DNA from: an uncultured Oscillospiraceae bacterium
GTDB lineage: Bacteria; Bacillota; Clostridia; Oscillospirales; Oscillospiraceae
Assembly: GCA_900758955.1 (NCBI GenBank)
Contig: CAAETL010000021.1
Coordinates: forward strand, 1-5,947
Direction of reading: 5' to 3'
DNA: 5,947 nt
Shown: positions 1 through 5,347 of the stretch, in pieces
How positions within the stretch are numbered: position 1 is the stretch's first letter
Layout: every line of letters begins with the position of its first letter
Notes under the pieces: model-generated
Told to the model about the DNA's origin: nothing
Databases searched by the model: none
The model's input: the letters and a program-made list of their open reading frames with translations, nothing else
Translations under genes and position numbers: made by a program

Positions 1-187
1 CTTTAAGGTGATTGGATCGTATGCCGCCAGCATTCCTTTTCTCCCCCATTTTTCGGTACTGAACAGTGGGGGCAGTATCTACCAGATGTTGCCCTATGTG
101 GTCACCATGCTGGTGCTGGTGTTCACCTCTCAAAAATCCCGCGCCCCCAAGGCGGAAGGCATTCCCTACGATAAGGGACTGCGATAA
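1..187 (+). CDS. C-terminal fragment of a BMP-type ABC transporter permease
   Basis: This is the last 61 codons of a gene that begins left of the window; the reading frame starts at base 2 and ends with TAA at 185-187. The fragment contains a hydrophobic helix (YQMLPYVVTMLVLVFTS) followed by a short basic, cytoplasmic-looking tail (SRAPKAEGIPYDKGLR). That ending, a last membrane helix beginning QMLPY and a tail containing RAP..GIPYDK, is typical of the second permease of nucleoside/simple-sugar ABC importers of the BMP/YufQ (NupQ) type. Those proteins work with a lipoprotein substrate-binding protein, a double ATPase and a sister permease. The other subunits would be expected upstream, outside the window. 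Substrate cannot be read from this piece, and family assignment rests on the tail motif alone. It is convergent with the next gene and shares its terminator. Confidence 0.72.
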   Translation, partial: FKVIGSYAASIPFLPHFSVLNSGGSIYQMLPYVVTMLVLVFTSQKSRAPKAEGIPYDKGLR

Positions 188-204
188 GAGGAAACTGAGT
201 ATCA

Positions 205-240
205 AAAAGGCCGGTACAACCCAGGTTGTACCGGCCTTTT
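205..240. terminator. Bidirectional intrinsic terminator between convergent genes
   Basis: A perfect 16-bp inverted repeat (arms 205-220 and 225-240) encloses a 4-base loop, CCAG. The core is GGCCGGTACAAC, flanked by A4 on the left and T4 on the right. It therefore gives a GC-rich stem followed by a U tract on both strands. It lies 18 bp after the permease stop and 30 bp past the stop of the opposing SDR gene, so it should end both convergent transcripts. Confidence 0.92.
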
Positions 241-270
241 CATAGGTAACGCTGGCGGGGCTGAAAAAGC

Positions 271-1047
271 TTAGACCAAGGCGCCGCCGCCGTCCACAAT
301 GATAAACTGTCCCTGCACGTAGCTGGAAGCGTCGCTGGACAAATACAGCACGGTTCCGTTCAGCTCGCCCTTCTGAGCCGGGCGGCCAGATGGATTCATG
401 GCGTTATAATGCTGGAGAAATTCATTGGATTTAAAAAGGGAATTCTGTGTCATTTCCGTTTCAAACAGCGCGGGGCCGATGGCGTTGACGGTGATTCCGT
501 ACTGGGCGTAAGAGCAGGCCATACCCTTGGTAAGACCCAACACCGAGGACTTGGAGGCGTTATAGGAATGTCGAATGAAGGCGTCGCTTTTATCCGCAAT
601 CACCGCGTTGACGGATGCGACATTGACAATTTTTCCATACCCCTGTTTTTTCATCTGGGGAACCGCATATTTACAGGCGAAGAAGATCCCCTTGACATTG
701 GTGTTAAAGGATTTGTCCCAGTCCTCTTCGGACATGGTATCCACGCCGCCGCGCACCGCGATCCCGGCGTTGTTCAGCAGGATATCAATGCGCCCGAAGG
801 TGTCCAGTACGACCTGCATGGCTTTTTGAACGCTGTCCTCCTTGGTCACATCACAACTGACGGCGATGACCTTCCTTCCCGTTTTCTCGATGGTTGCCTT
901 CACCTGGTCCAACTTCTCGGCGCGTCTGGCCAGGAGGGCCACATCCGCCCCCGCCTCCGCATAGGCCAAGGCGGCGTCCGCGCCCAAGCCGGAGCTGGCC
1001 CCGGTTACCACAGCAATTTTTCCGGTTAAATCAAATAGAGAACTCAT
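271..1047 (-). CDS. SDR-family NAD(P)-dependent oxidoreductase
   Basis: The product is a 258-residue classical short-chain dehydrogenase/reductase, the usual length for the family, predicted cytosolic and tetrameric. The Rossmann glycine motif TGASSGLG is at 15-22 (G16, G20, G22), the adenine-site Asp at D66 (CDVT), NNAG at 92-95, and the catalytic tetrad is N117, S145, Y162 (YNASK) and K166. R41 and R42 after the second strand favour NADP(H) over NAD(H); this is inference. The sequence resembles gluconate 5-dehydrogenase-like and 3-oxoacyl-ACP-reductase-like SDRs, but substrate cannot be assigned; sugar, polyol, keto-acyl and hydroxysteroid substrates all remain possible. The ATG at 1047 is chosen because AAGGAAGGG sits about 9 bases upstream. 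An in-frame TTG at 1068 would place that ribosome-binding site inside the coding region. The gene is monocistronic, with its own promoter at 1110-1138 and the terminator at 205-240. Confidence 0.93.
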   Translation of the reverse strand: MSSLFDLTGKIAVVTGASSGLGADAALAYAEAGADVALLARRAEKLDQVKATIEKTGRKVIAVSCDVTKEDSVQKAMQVVLDTFGRIDILLNNAGIAVRGGVDTMSEEDWDKSFNTNVKGIFFACKYAVPQMKKQGYGKIVNVASVNAVIADKSDAFIRHSYNASKSSVLGLTKGMACSYAQYGITVNAIGPALFETEMTQNSLFKSNEFLQHYNAMNPSGRPAQKGELNGTVLYLSSDASSYVQGQFIIVDGGGALV

Positions 1048-1109
1048 AGGGGTGTCCCTTCCTTTCAAATGTGATTGATTTTGAACAGATTATACAATTG
1101 TAGTCTAGT

Positions 1110-1138
1110 ATTATAAAGACGGATGGGTAAATTTACAA
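1110..1138 (-). promoter_or_regulatory. Promoter of the SDR gene
   Basis: On the minus strand, TTGTAA (1133-1138) is separated by exactly 17 bp from a consensus TATAAT (1110-1115). Transcription should start near 1103, giving a leader of about 56 nt. A 10-bp palindrome TACAATTGTA (1093-1102) lies immediately downstream, over or beside the start site, as an operator would. A second TATAAT (1089-1094), with a weak TTTATA at -35, overlaps it and could be an alternative promoter. Confidence 0.65.
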
Positions 1139-1165
1139 CTGAATTTCACAGGCAATATATCCTAG

Positions 1166-1198
1166 TTTCATGGTTTTGTCAACCATGAATTCATGAAA
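1166..1198. repeat. Nested inverted repeats, possible operator
   Basis: A perfect 9-bp inverted repeat, TTCATGGTT (1167-1175) and AACCATGAA (1181-1189), encloses a 5-base spacer. Overlapping it is a perfect 12-bp palindrome CATGAATTCATG (1184-1195). The outer TTTCATG (1166-1172) also matches CATGAAA (1192-1198). The TCATG/CATGA unit therefore occurs three times in 33 bp and can form mutually exclusive hairpins. There is no adjacent U tract, so it does not look like a terminator. It lies about 28 bp upstream of the -35 of the SDR promoter, consistent with a protein-binding site, but no regulator is identified. Confidence 0.5.
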
Positions 1199-1410
1199 GC
1201 CGGTAGAAATTACGTGGCCTGCCCTACAAATTGACACGAACCTATCAAATGCTTCCTATCTGGAGCATCCCCTGCTGAATCGCGAATAGCAAAAACCCCG
1301 GGACGAGGCAGTTTCCAAATGGGTAAGCAAAAAAACGAAGAGGGCAGCGCTTATTGCCTGACGGAGAAGGAACCTGGTTTGCTAACGCAAAGATAAAATG
1401 AGCCTTTCTG

Positions 1411-1440
1411 TTTACAGTCTTTTCCTAACTATGCTACACT
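1411..1440 (+). promoter_or_regulatory. Promoter of the NimA-like gene
   Basis: TTTACA (1411-1416) is followed after 18 bp by TACACT (1435-1440), which is preceded by TG at 1432-1433 and so has an extended -10 form (TGCTACACT). The predicted start near 1447 leaves a leader of about 30 nt containing the AAAAGGAG ribosome-binding site at 1461-1468. Confidence 0.6.
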
Positions 1441-1476
1441 GTTAAAAAGAAACTAAATAGAAAAGGAGCGAGCGAC

Positions 1477-1974
1477 GTGAGAAGACAAGACCGGGAAATG
1501 AATCGTGATTTTGCCCTGATGGTGGTGGATACCTGCGAATACGCGGTGCTGTCCATGGTGAATGGGGCGGGGGAGCCCTACTGCGTCCCCATCACCATTG
1601 TACGGCAGGGGGAATGTATCTACTTTCATTGCGCCATGGCGGGGGAGAAAATTGACTGCCTGCGGGGACATTCTCAAATCTGTATGGCCTGCGTGGGGAA
1701 AACCCATCGCCTGACCGACAGATTTACCACAGAGTTTGAATCCGCCATTCTGCGGGGGGATGCCCAGGAGGTGACGGAGAAAGAGGAGAAGGTGGAGGCC
1801 CTTCGTCAGCTCTGCCAGCGGCACACCCCCACCAATATGCACGCCTTTGATGAGGCGATTGCGGGCAGCTTGCCCCGTACCGCCATTTGGAAAATAACGA
1901 TTGGGGAAATAACTGGTAAGCGGAAAAAGTATGATGCCCAGGGTAAGGAAATGAAGTTTGGCAGAATGGAGTGA
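1477..1974 (+). CDS. NimA-like pyridoxamine 5'-phosphate oxidase-family flavoprotein
   Basis: The product has 165 residues, close to the usual 150-170 for the NimA/PNPOx-like split-barrel flavoproteins. Recognisable blocks are the N-terminal lead-in MRRQDREM, the first barrel strands (AVLSMVNGAGEPYCVPIT, 23-40), the IYFHCAMAGEKIDCLR segment at 48-63 containing H51 in the usual cofactor-side position, the TEFESAILRGDAQEV block (85-99), and a C-terminal strand AIWKITIGEITGKRK (136-150). Members bind FMN or related cofactors. Some reduce or detoxify nitroaromatic compounds such as nitroimidazoles, but most have no known substrate, so resistance should not be assumed. The GTG start at 1477 is supported by AAAAGGAG ending 8 bases upstream. 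The gene is monocistronic, convergent with the zinc-ribbon gene, and has no strong rightward U-tract terminator of its own. Confidence 0.85.
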   Translation: MRRQDREMNRDFALMVVDTCEYAVLSMVNGAGEPYCVPITIVRQGECIYFHCAMAGEKIDCLRGHSQICMACVGKTHRLTDRFTTEFESAILRGDAQEVTEKEEKVEALRQLCQRHTPTNMHAFDEAIAGSLPRTAIWKITIGEITGKRKKYDAQGKEMKFGRME

Positions 1975-2011
1975 CGCCGGCATTGGGGCAATGGACAGAA
2001 CTAAATTGGCG

Positions 2012-2053
2012 AAAAGTAACGCGGACGTTCCCTTGGGGGAGCGCCCGCGTTAC
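2012..2053 (-). terminator. Intrinsic terminator of the zinc-ribbon / ABC transcript
   Basis: A 9-bp perfect stem, GTAACGCGG (2016-2024) with CCGCGTTAC (2045-2053), is extended inside by CG/CG and a TTCCC/GGGAG helix. Read on the minus strand, the stem runs directly into TTTT (complement of 2012-2015), seven bases after the zinc-ribbon stop codon. On the plus strand the stem is followed by CCGTTATTAT with no U run, so it should be inefficient for the NimA-like transcript, although it may contribute. Confidence 0.78.
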
Positions 2054-2059
2054 CCGTTA

Positions 2060-2281
2060 TTATCCAAATGTCTTTTGCAGTTCAGTCAGCTGCTGCGGCT
2101 GTTCCACCCAGTTTTCCACGTAACCGCAGTCAAGGCAGACATACCGGATGACGGGAACCTTTTTCCATAGGGTTACGGTGGAGGTATAAATGTTATTGCC
2201 GCTGGCGTAACGACCGGGGTTGTCGGGAACGCGAATGATTTCACGGGAACTGCATTTGGGACAGCGTTTGGTGTTTTTCAT
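2060..2281 (-). CDS. Small zinc-ribbon protein, function unknown
   Basis: The product has 73 residues. Two CxxC pairs, CPKC at 7-10 and CLDC at 49-52, are separated by 38 residues, the arrangement of a zinc ribbon that binds one Zn2+ through four cysteines. The second knuckle, YVCLDCGYVENWVE, resembles the C-terminal halves of many small ribbons from Firmicutes. There is no membrane segment or signal peptide. No catalytic function can be given; ribbons of this size often bind nucleic acid or protein partners. AAAGGAGGG lies about 8 bases before the ATG, so the start is secure. It follows the ABC-2 permease by 93 bp on the same strand without a clear terminator or promoter between them, so it may be a distal member of the GntR-ABC operon, but this is not proven. 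It ends at the hairpin terminator immediately downstream. Confidence 0.85.
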   Translation of the reverse strand: MKNTKRCPKCSSREIIRVPDNPGRYASGNNIYTSTVTLWKKVPVIRYVCLDCGYVENWVEQPQQLTELQKTFG

Positions 2282-2374
2282 AGAAAGCCCTCCTTTCTAC
2301 GGTGGCTTGACACCTCCAATGTTAAGAAAAGGACAGCATTCCCAACGATGGTTCGGAAGTTCGGCTCTGGCCGG

Positions 2375-3001
2375 TCAAAATTCCTTCTTTGTATAAATAC
2401 TACAACAAATTTGATAACTGACAGCCATCATAACCAGCAGAAGGATAAGCGCTGCGCCAACGAGCATGGGAATGCTGACGGAAAACTGGGGAAGTGTCCC
2501 CTTCCAATACTTTCCGAACAAAAATATGATACCAAATACAGCCGCGAAGAGAAGCAAAAAGGAATTGCGAGCCTTATCAACGCCCCATTTGAGGGTGGTG
2601 GGAAGAAGAATGGAAAGAATCAGTAAGGTAATCGCCAGGGTCGCCAGGGTACCAAGGATTACTTCCCAGTAGGAGCCATGATGCAGGAAACTGCCGATCC
2701 CCCCGAAAATTAGGGTATACACGGTGCTGACGGCCAGAAAACCCAGGGAGACAATCCATTTTCCCCCAATAATTTGATGGGTACTGACGGGCAGCGTTTT
2801 GGCGTACCGGTTCCAGCCGGAGGCGTCGTCCAGGGTGAACGTGGTCAGGCAGTAAAACGCGCTCATGGCGATAAACATAAACAGGAAGAAGGTCATTCCC
2901 CCAATGAGATAGATCGCCGCGTACAACAGCGCCACAAAAAATAAGTTTTTGCTGTAAAGTCCGAACAAAATATAAAAATCTTTTAAAATTAGGCCCTTCA
3001 T
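2375..3001 (-). CDS. ABC-2 type transporter permease subunit
   Basis: The product is a 208-residue integral membrane protein with about six predicted helices (roughly 19-33, 36-54, 80-103, 113-133, 145-163 and 176-198). Between helices 2 and 3 is a soluble stretch, LDDASGWNRYAKTLPVSTHQIIGGKW (57-82, quoted in pieces: LDDASGW, RYAKTLPVS, IIGGKW). This is characteristic of the ABC2_membrane_5 family found beside YtrA-type regulators in Firmicutes. It presumably dimerises and pairs with the ATPase encoded just upstream to form an exporter; substrates in related systems include antimicrobial peptides and phenol-soluble modulins, but the cargo here is unknown. Its ATG overlaps the ATPase stop codon as ATGA (2998-3001), and AAAGGAG lies 6 bases upstream, indicating translational coupling and equimolar synthesis. 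Confidence 0.9.
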   Translation of the reverse strand: MKGLILKDFYILFGLYSKNLFFVALLYAAIYLIGGMTFFLFMFIAMSAFYCLTTFTLDDASGWNRYAKTLPVSTHQIIGGKWIVSLGFLAVSTVYTLIFGGIGSFLHHGSYWEVILGTLATLAITLLILSILLPTTLKWGVDKARNSFLLLFAAVFGIIFLFGKYWKGTLPQFSVSIPMLVGAALILLLVMMAVSYQICCSIYTKKEF

Positions 3002-3849
3002 TGGATCTCCTTTCCCGTAATGAATTGCATCATATCGTCTAACGAGGCCCTGTCGTAGACCCCGTTGGGGACCAGGTCGCGCACCACATCCGGCTCCTGA
3101 ATCAAGGCGGCGGAGCCAAAGCGGCCCTTTTGCCGGGCGATGACCAGTTCGCGAGGCAGGGTTTCCAGAACAGCTTCCGGACAGCGGAGAATGGCCATAT
3201 TCTCCAAAAGGTCGTCTTTGTTTCGCTGGAACAACAGCCTGCCCTGATGGATGTAAGCGATCTCGTCCGCAATTTTCTCCAAGTCAGATGTGATATGAGA
3301 ACTTAAGAGAATGCCCCGATCCTCCGCCTGGATGAATTCCAGGAAGATATCCAGGATTTCCCCCCGCACCACCGGGTCCAGACCGCTGGTGGGTTCATCC
3401 ATAACCAGAAGGCGGGGGTGCCGGGCCAGAGCGGTGGCAAGGCTCAGCTTCATGCGCATGCCACGGCTGAATTCTTTGCTTTTTTGATTGTCGGGCAGGG
3501 AAAACCGTTTGCAGAGGGACTGATAGTAGGCGGCGTCCCAGCCGGAGCAAATACCCGCCATTACTTTTCCAATCTGATGGGGGGTGAGGCCGCCGTCGAA
3601 GTAACTATCCTCCCAAACAACACCCACCTGACGCAACCCTTCCGGGGAGAGGGGCTTTCCCAACAGGGTGACTTCCCCTTCGTCTGGGTGAAGAAGACCC
3701 AATAGGGCTTTTAGCGTGGTGGTTTTACCGGCGCCGTTTTCTCCAATCAGGCCTACAATGGTCCCGGCGGGAAGGGTTAAATCGATTCCCACAAGAGAAA
3801 ATGACGGGAACTGTTTGCAGATGCCTTTGAGTTCCACTAAATTTTCCAT
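2998..3849 (-). CDS. ABC transporter ATP-binding protein
   Basis: The product is a 283-residue nucleotide-binding subunit. Walker A GENGAGKT is at 36-43, Walker B LLVMDEP at 147-153 with catalytic E152, the D-loop SGLD at 155-158, and the switch histidine at H185 (SSH). The signature motif is FSRGM (127-131) instead of LSGGQ, and the Q-loop glutamine position appears to hold E80 (VVWED). Both departures are common in the BcrA/YtrB/Pmt-like exporter branch. Residues after about 215 form a C-terminal extension with no recognised domain. It should power the ABC-2 permease encoded next; no substrate-binding protein is present, which fits export rather than import. The ATG at 3849 has GGAGG 7 bases upstream, inside the end of the GntR gene, and only 2 bp separate the two genes. 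Confidence 0.95.
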   Translation of the reverse strand: MENLVELKGICKQFPSFSLVGIDLTLPAGTIVGLIGENGAGKTTTLKALLGLLHPDEGEVTLLGKPLSPEGLRQVGVVWEDSYFDGGLTPHQIGKVMAGICSGWDAAYYQSLCKRFSLPDNQKSKEFSRGMRMKLSLATALARHPRLLVMDEPTSGLDPVVRGEILDIFLEFIQAEDRGILLSSHITSDLEKIADEIAYIHQGRLLFQRNKDDLLENMAILRCPEAVLETLPRELVIARQKGRFGSAALIQEPDVVRDLVPNGVYDRASLDDMMQFITGKEIQ

Positions 3850-3851
3850 GT

Positions 3852-4223
3852 TTATTCCTCCATCAGTAAGTTCAAAAGGGTTCGGACCTCGTCCCCTGTA
3901 ATCCCGCCCCGGGCGGCCTCATCCAGCGCTTTTTGCAGATTTTGCTCCACGCGGCGCAAGGTCTCCTCACGGAGTAACTCCGGATTCTGCGCAGCCACAA
4001 AGCTGCCCCGACCCTGCTGTGTGTAAATAAATCCTTCCTTCTCCAGATCTTCATAGGCCCGCTTGGTAGTAATGACGCTGATCCGCAGCTCTTTGGCCAG
4101 TAAGCGAATGGAGGGAAGCGCTTCCCCCTGCGTCAGCTCTCCGGATAGAATTTTTTCTTTAATCTGCCGGGTTATTTGGGCGTAGATGGGGACGCCGGTG
4201 GTGTTGCTAATAAATAGATCCAC
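3852..4223 (-). CDS. GntR-family (YtrA-type) transcriptional regulator
   Basis: The product is a 123-residue regulator with an N-terminal winged helix-turn-helix at about 12-77. Family hallmarks are VPIYAQITRQIKEKI (11-25), LPSIRLLAKELRISVITTKRAY (37-58, seen as LPSIR, LAKEL, TTKRAY) and the wing GRGSFV (71-76). A short helical tail (80-123) probably mediates dimerisation. This small size without a large effector domain is the YtrA subfamily, whose members normally repress their own operon together with linked ABC exporter genes. Exactly that neighbourhood follows, with the ATPase beginning 2 bp downstream. The GTG at 4223 is chosen because AAAGGAG precedes it by 8 bases. An in-frame TTG at 4289 is rejected because it lies within the -35 element of the promoter. 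The likely operator is the dyad at 4241-4260. Inducers are unknown; cell-envelope stress or antimicrobial compounds are typical in relatives. Confidence 0.93.
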   Translation of the reverse strand: MDLFISNTTGVPIYAQITRQIKEKILSGELTQGEALPSIRLLAKELRISVITTKRAYEDLEKEGFIYTQQGRGSFVAAQNPELLREETLRRVEQNLQKALDEAARGGITGDEVRTLLNLLMEE

Positions 4224-4240
4224 AACCTGCGCTCCTTTCT

Positions 4241-4260
4241 GTGTATGTCGCGATATACAC
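4241..4260. promoter_or_regulatory. Probable GntR (YtrA-type) operator dyad
   Basis: The 20-bp site GTGTATGTCGCGATATACAC is a near-perfect palindrome: nine of ten half-site positions are symmetric around TCGCGA. The GTGTA/TACAC half-sites are of the kind described for YtrA-subfamily regulators. It spans the predicted transcription start (about 4254) of the regulator's own promoter, so bound repressor would block initiation. A second, weaker dyad centred on GTATATAC (4262-4269) overlaps the -10, and a TGTACA palindrome (4276-4281) lies in the spacer. Confidence 0.68.
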
Positions 4261-4289
4261 AGTATATACACACTATGTACAGTTGTCAA
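4261..4289 (-). promoter_or_regulatory. Promoter of the GntR-ABC operon
   Basis: On the minus strand a consensus TTGACA (4284-4289) and a TATACT (4261-4266) are separated by exactly 17 bp. This is the best-matching promoter in the window. The start site would be near 4254, leaving a leader of about 31 nt that carries AAAGGAG before the GTG start. The operator dyad begins immediately downstream of the -10. Confidence 0.85.
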
Positions 4290-4326
4290 GGGGGCGGAAT
4301 AAATTTCTTGCGAAGGGGGAAATCAG

Positions 4327-4355
4327 TTGAATTCTGGCGGGAATGCGCATAGAAT
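4327..4355 (+). promoter_or_regulatory. Promoter of the EamA transporter gene
   Basis: TTGAAT (4327-4332) and TAGAAT (4350-4355) are separated by exactly 17 bp. The predicted start near 4362 gives a leader of about 33 nt with the GAGGTGA ribosome-binding site at 4382-4388. It is divergent from the GntR promoter, with 37 bp between the two -35 elements, so the GntR operator is not placed to block it directly. Confidence 0.65.
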
Positions 4356-4394
4356 GGTGTGCAGCGAATTGAAGCGGAAATGAGGTGAGGCGTG

Positions 4395-5282
4395 ATGGAG
4401 ATGGGGTCAAAGCTACAGATGATTCTGACCATGTCCCTGTTTGGCACCGTCAGCCTGTTTGTCAAGCACATTCCCCTATCCTCGGCGGAGATCTCCCTGT
4501 ACCGGGGGCTGATTGCGCTGATGGTACTGATGGGTTACTTAATTCTCCGGCGTTCCATGGGGCGGTTTTCCTCCGTGAAGGGGTGCCGGCTTCTGCTGTT
4601 GCTGTCGGGAGCGGCCTTGGCGTTTGACTGGATCTTTTTTTTGGAGGCGTTCCATTACGCCAGCGTGGCAGTGGCCACGCTGTGTTACTATTTTGCTCCC
4701 GTTTTAGTGGTGGCAGGCAGCGCGTTCTTTTTTCGGGAAAAACTCAGCCCGAAGCAATTTCTCTGTTTTGTAGGAGCTACGGCAGGGGTGGTGCTGATTA
4801 TTGGAGTCAGCGGCGGCAGTGGCGTAAACGGAATCCGGGGAATTTTGTGCAGCTTAACGGCAGCTTTTTTCTATGCGGTGGTGGTCCTGCTAAACAAGGC
4901 CGCGCCCCAGACCGACGGCGTCGCCCGTACCGTGCTGCAGCTGACGGGCGCTGTCATTGTGCTGATTCCCTATGTGGGTTTTACAGGGGGCTATCACATA
5001 GGGAGTTTGGGTCCGATTGCGTTGGGAAATCTGTTCATTCTGGGGGCGTTTCATACAGGACTGCTGTATTTTGTGTATTTCTCCGCCTTGTCACGGCTGC
5101 GGGGCCAGGAATCGGCGATTCTCAGTTATTTTGATCCCCTGGTGGCGGTGCTGGTTTCCATCCTAGTGCTGGGGGAGTCGGTGACCGGATTGCAGCTGGC
5201 GGGCGGCGGCGCCATTCTGCTGTTTACCCTCCTCAACGAGATTGCCTGGAAAAAGCCCGCCAGTTTGGCGGAGCGTTTATAA
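4395..5282 (+). CDS. EamA-domain drug/metabolite (DMT) transporter
   Basis: The product is a 295-residue membrane protein with about ten predicted helices arranged as two EamA repeats (about 6-138 and 147-283). Each repeat ends with the family's conserved pattern: YYFAPVLVV..FFFREKLS (98-118, E115) in the first and SYFDPLVAVLVSILVLGESV (244-263, E261) in the second. The repeat arose by internal duplication and the protein probably works as a dimer or monomer in the cytoplasmic membrane, exporting amino acids or other small metabolites. The substrate is unknown. Of three possible in-frame starts (GTG 4392, ATG 4395, ATG 4401), ATG 4395 is preferred because GAGGTGA, a perfect match to the 16S tail, ends 6 bases upstream. 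It stands next to a tryptophan-controlled gene, but its own promoter and the separate T-box promoter downstream argue against a shared regulon. No convincing terminator follows it. Confidence 0.92.
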   Translation: MEMGSKLQMILTMSLFGTVSLFVKHIPLSSAEISLYRGLIALMVLMGYLILRRSMGRFSSVKGCRLLLLLSGAALAFDWIFFLEAFHYASVAVATLCYYFAPVLVVAGSAFFFREKLSPKQFLCFVGATAGVVLIIGVSGGSGVNGIRGILCSLTAAFFYAVVVLLNKAAPQTDGVARTVLQLTGAVIVLIPYVGFTGGYHIGSLGPIALGNLFILGAFHTGLLYFVYFSALSRLRGQESAILSYFDPLVAVLVSILVLGESVTGLQLAGGGAILLFTLLNEIAWKKPASLAERL

Positions 5283-5312
5283 CGATTTTGAACCCGGAGA
5301 TCGGAACGGGCC

Positions 5313-5341
5313 TTGACAAAGGAAAACGAACATGGTAAAGT
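5313..5341 (+). promoter_or_regulatory. Promoter of the T-box / trpB transcript
   Basis: A consensus TTGACA (5313-5318) lies 17 bp upstream of TAAAGT (5336-5341). Transcription should begin near 5348, just ahead of the first T-box stem. It begins only 31 bp after the EamA stop codon. Confidence 0.72.
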
Positions 5342-5347
5342 GAACCA

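Larger units (their letters stand above)
1048..1476. other. 429-bp divergent intergenic region, SDR / NimA-like gene
   Basis: This gap separates divergently transcribed genes. Identifiable contents are the SDR promoter (1110-1138) with its downstream palindrome, a cluster of nested inverted repeats (1166-1198), and the promoter and ribosome-binding site of the rightward gene (1411-1468). The stretch from about 1199 to 1405 is unexplained. It has no open frame with a credible start, only weak hairpins (for example GGCA 1343-1346 with TGCC 1355-1358), and no riboswitch motif that I recognise. It may be a decayed gene or repeat, or an unrecognised long leader or sRNA. Confidence 0.6.

Noticed and set aside
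409..1029. 206-codon plus-strand open frame opposite the SDR gene
   Set aside because: It is antisense to a protein with every SDR motif in place; its translation is low-complexity (G, H, R rich) and has no recognisable domain.
1048..1068. Longer SDR start at TTG 1068
   Set aside because: The extra seven residues are the translated ribosome-binding site; ATG 1047 fits the spacing and the family N-terminus (LFDLTGKIAVVTG).
1250..1422. Possible minus-strand gene remnant in the SDR/NimA-like intergenic gap
   Set aside because: The frame is open for about 57 codons but has no start codon, no ribosome-binding site and no recognisable protein family; kept only as an unexplained stretch.
1453..1983. 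176-codon minus-strand frame opposite the NimA-like gene
   Set aside because: The plus-strand frame has a good ribosome-binding site and family motifs; the antisense frame shows only the GGxG-rich composition of a shadow.
2341..2374. Terminator between the ABC-2 permease and the zinc-ribbon gene
   Set aside because: Only a 4-bp CGGC/GCCG hairpin and no following U tract on the minus strand.
3418..3705. Plus-strand frame opposite the ABC ATPase
   Set aside because: It is antisense to intact ATPase motifs, with no ribosome-binding site or family resemblance.
4224..4289. Longer GntR start at TTG 4289
   Set aside because: That TTG is part of the -35 TTGACA, so it would lie upstream of the transcription start; GTG 4223 has AAAGGAG at the right distance.
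4682..5134. 150-codon frame and other overlapping frames within the EamA gene
   Set aside because: They lie in alternative frames inside a clear 10-helix transporter and show no domain or ribosome-binding site.
5290..5311. CCCG...CGGG hairpin after the EamA gene as a terminator
   Set aside because: Only four base pairs and no U tract; it is followed immediately by the -35 of the T-box promoter.
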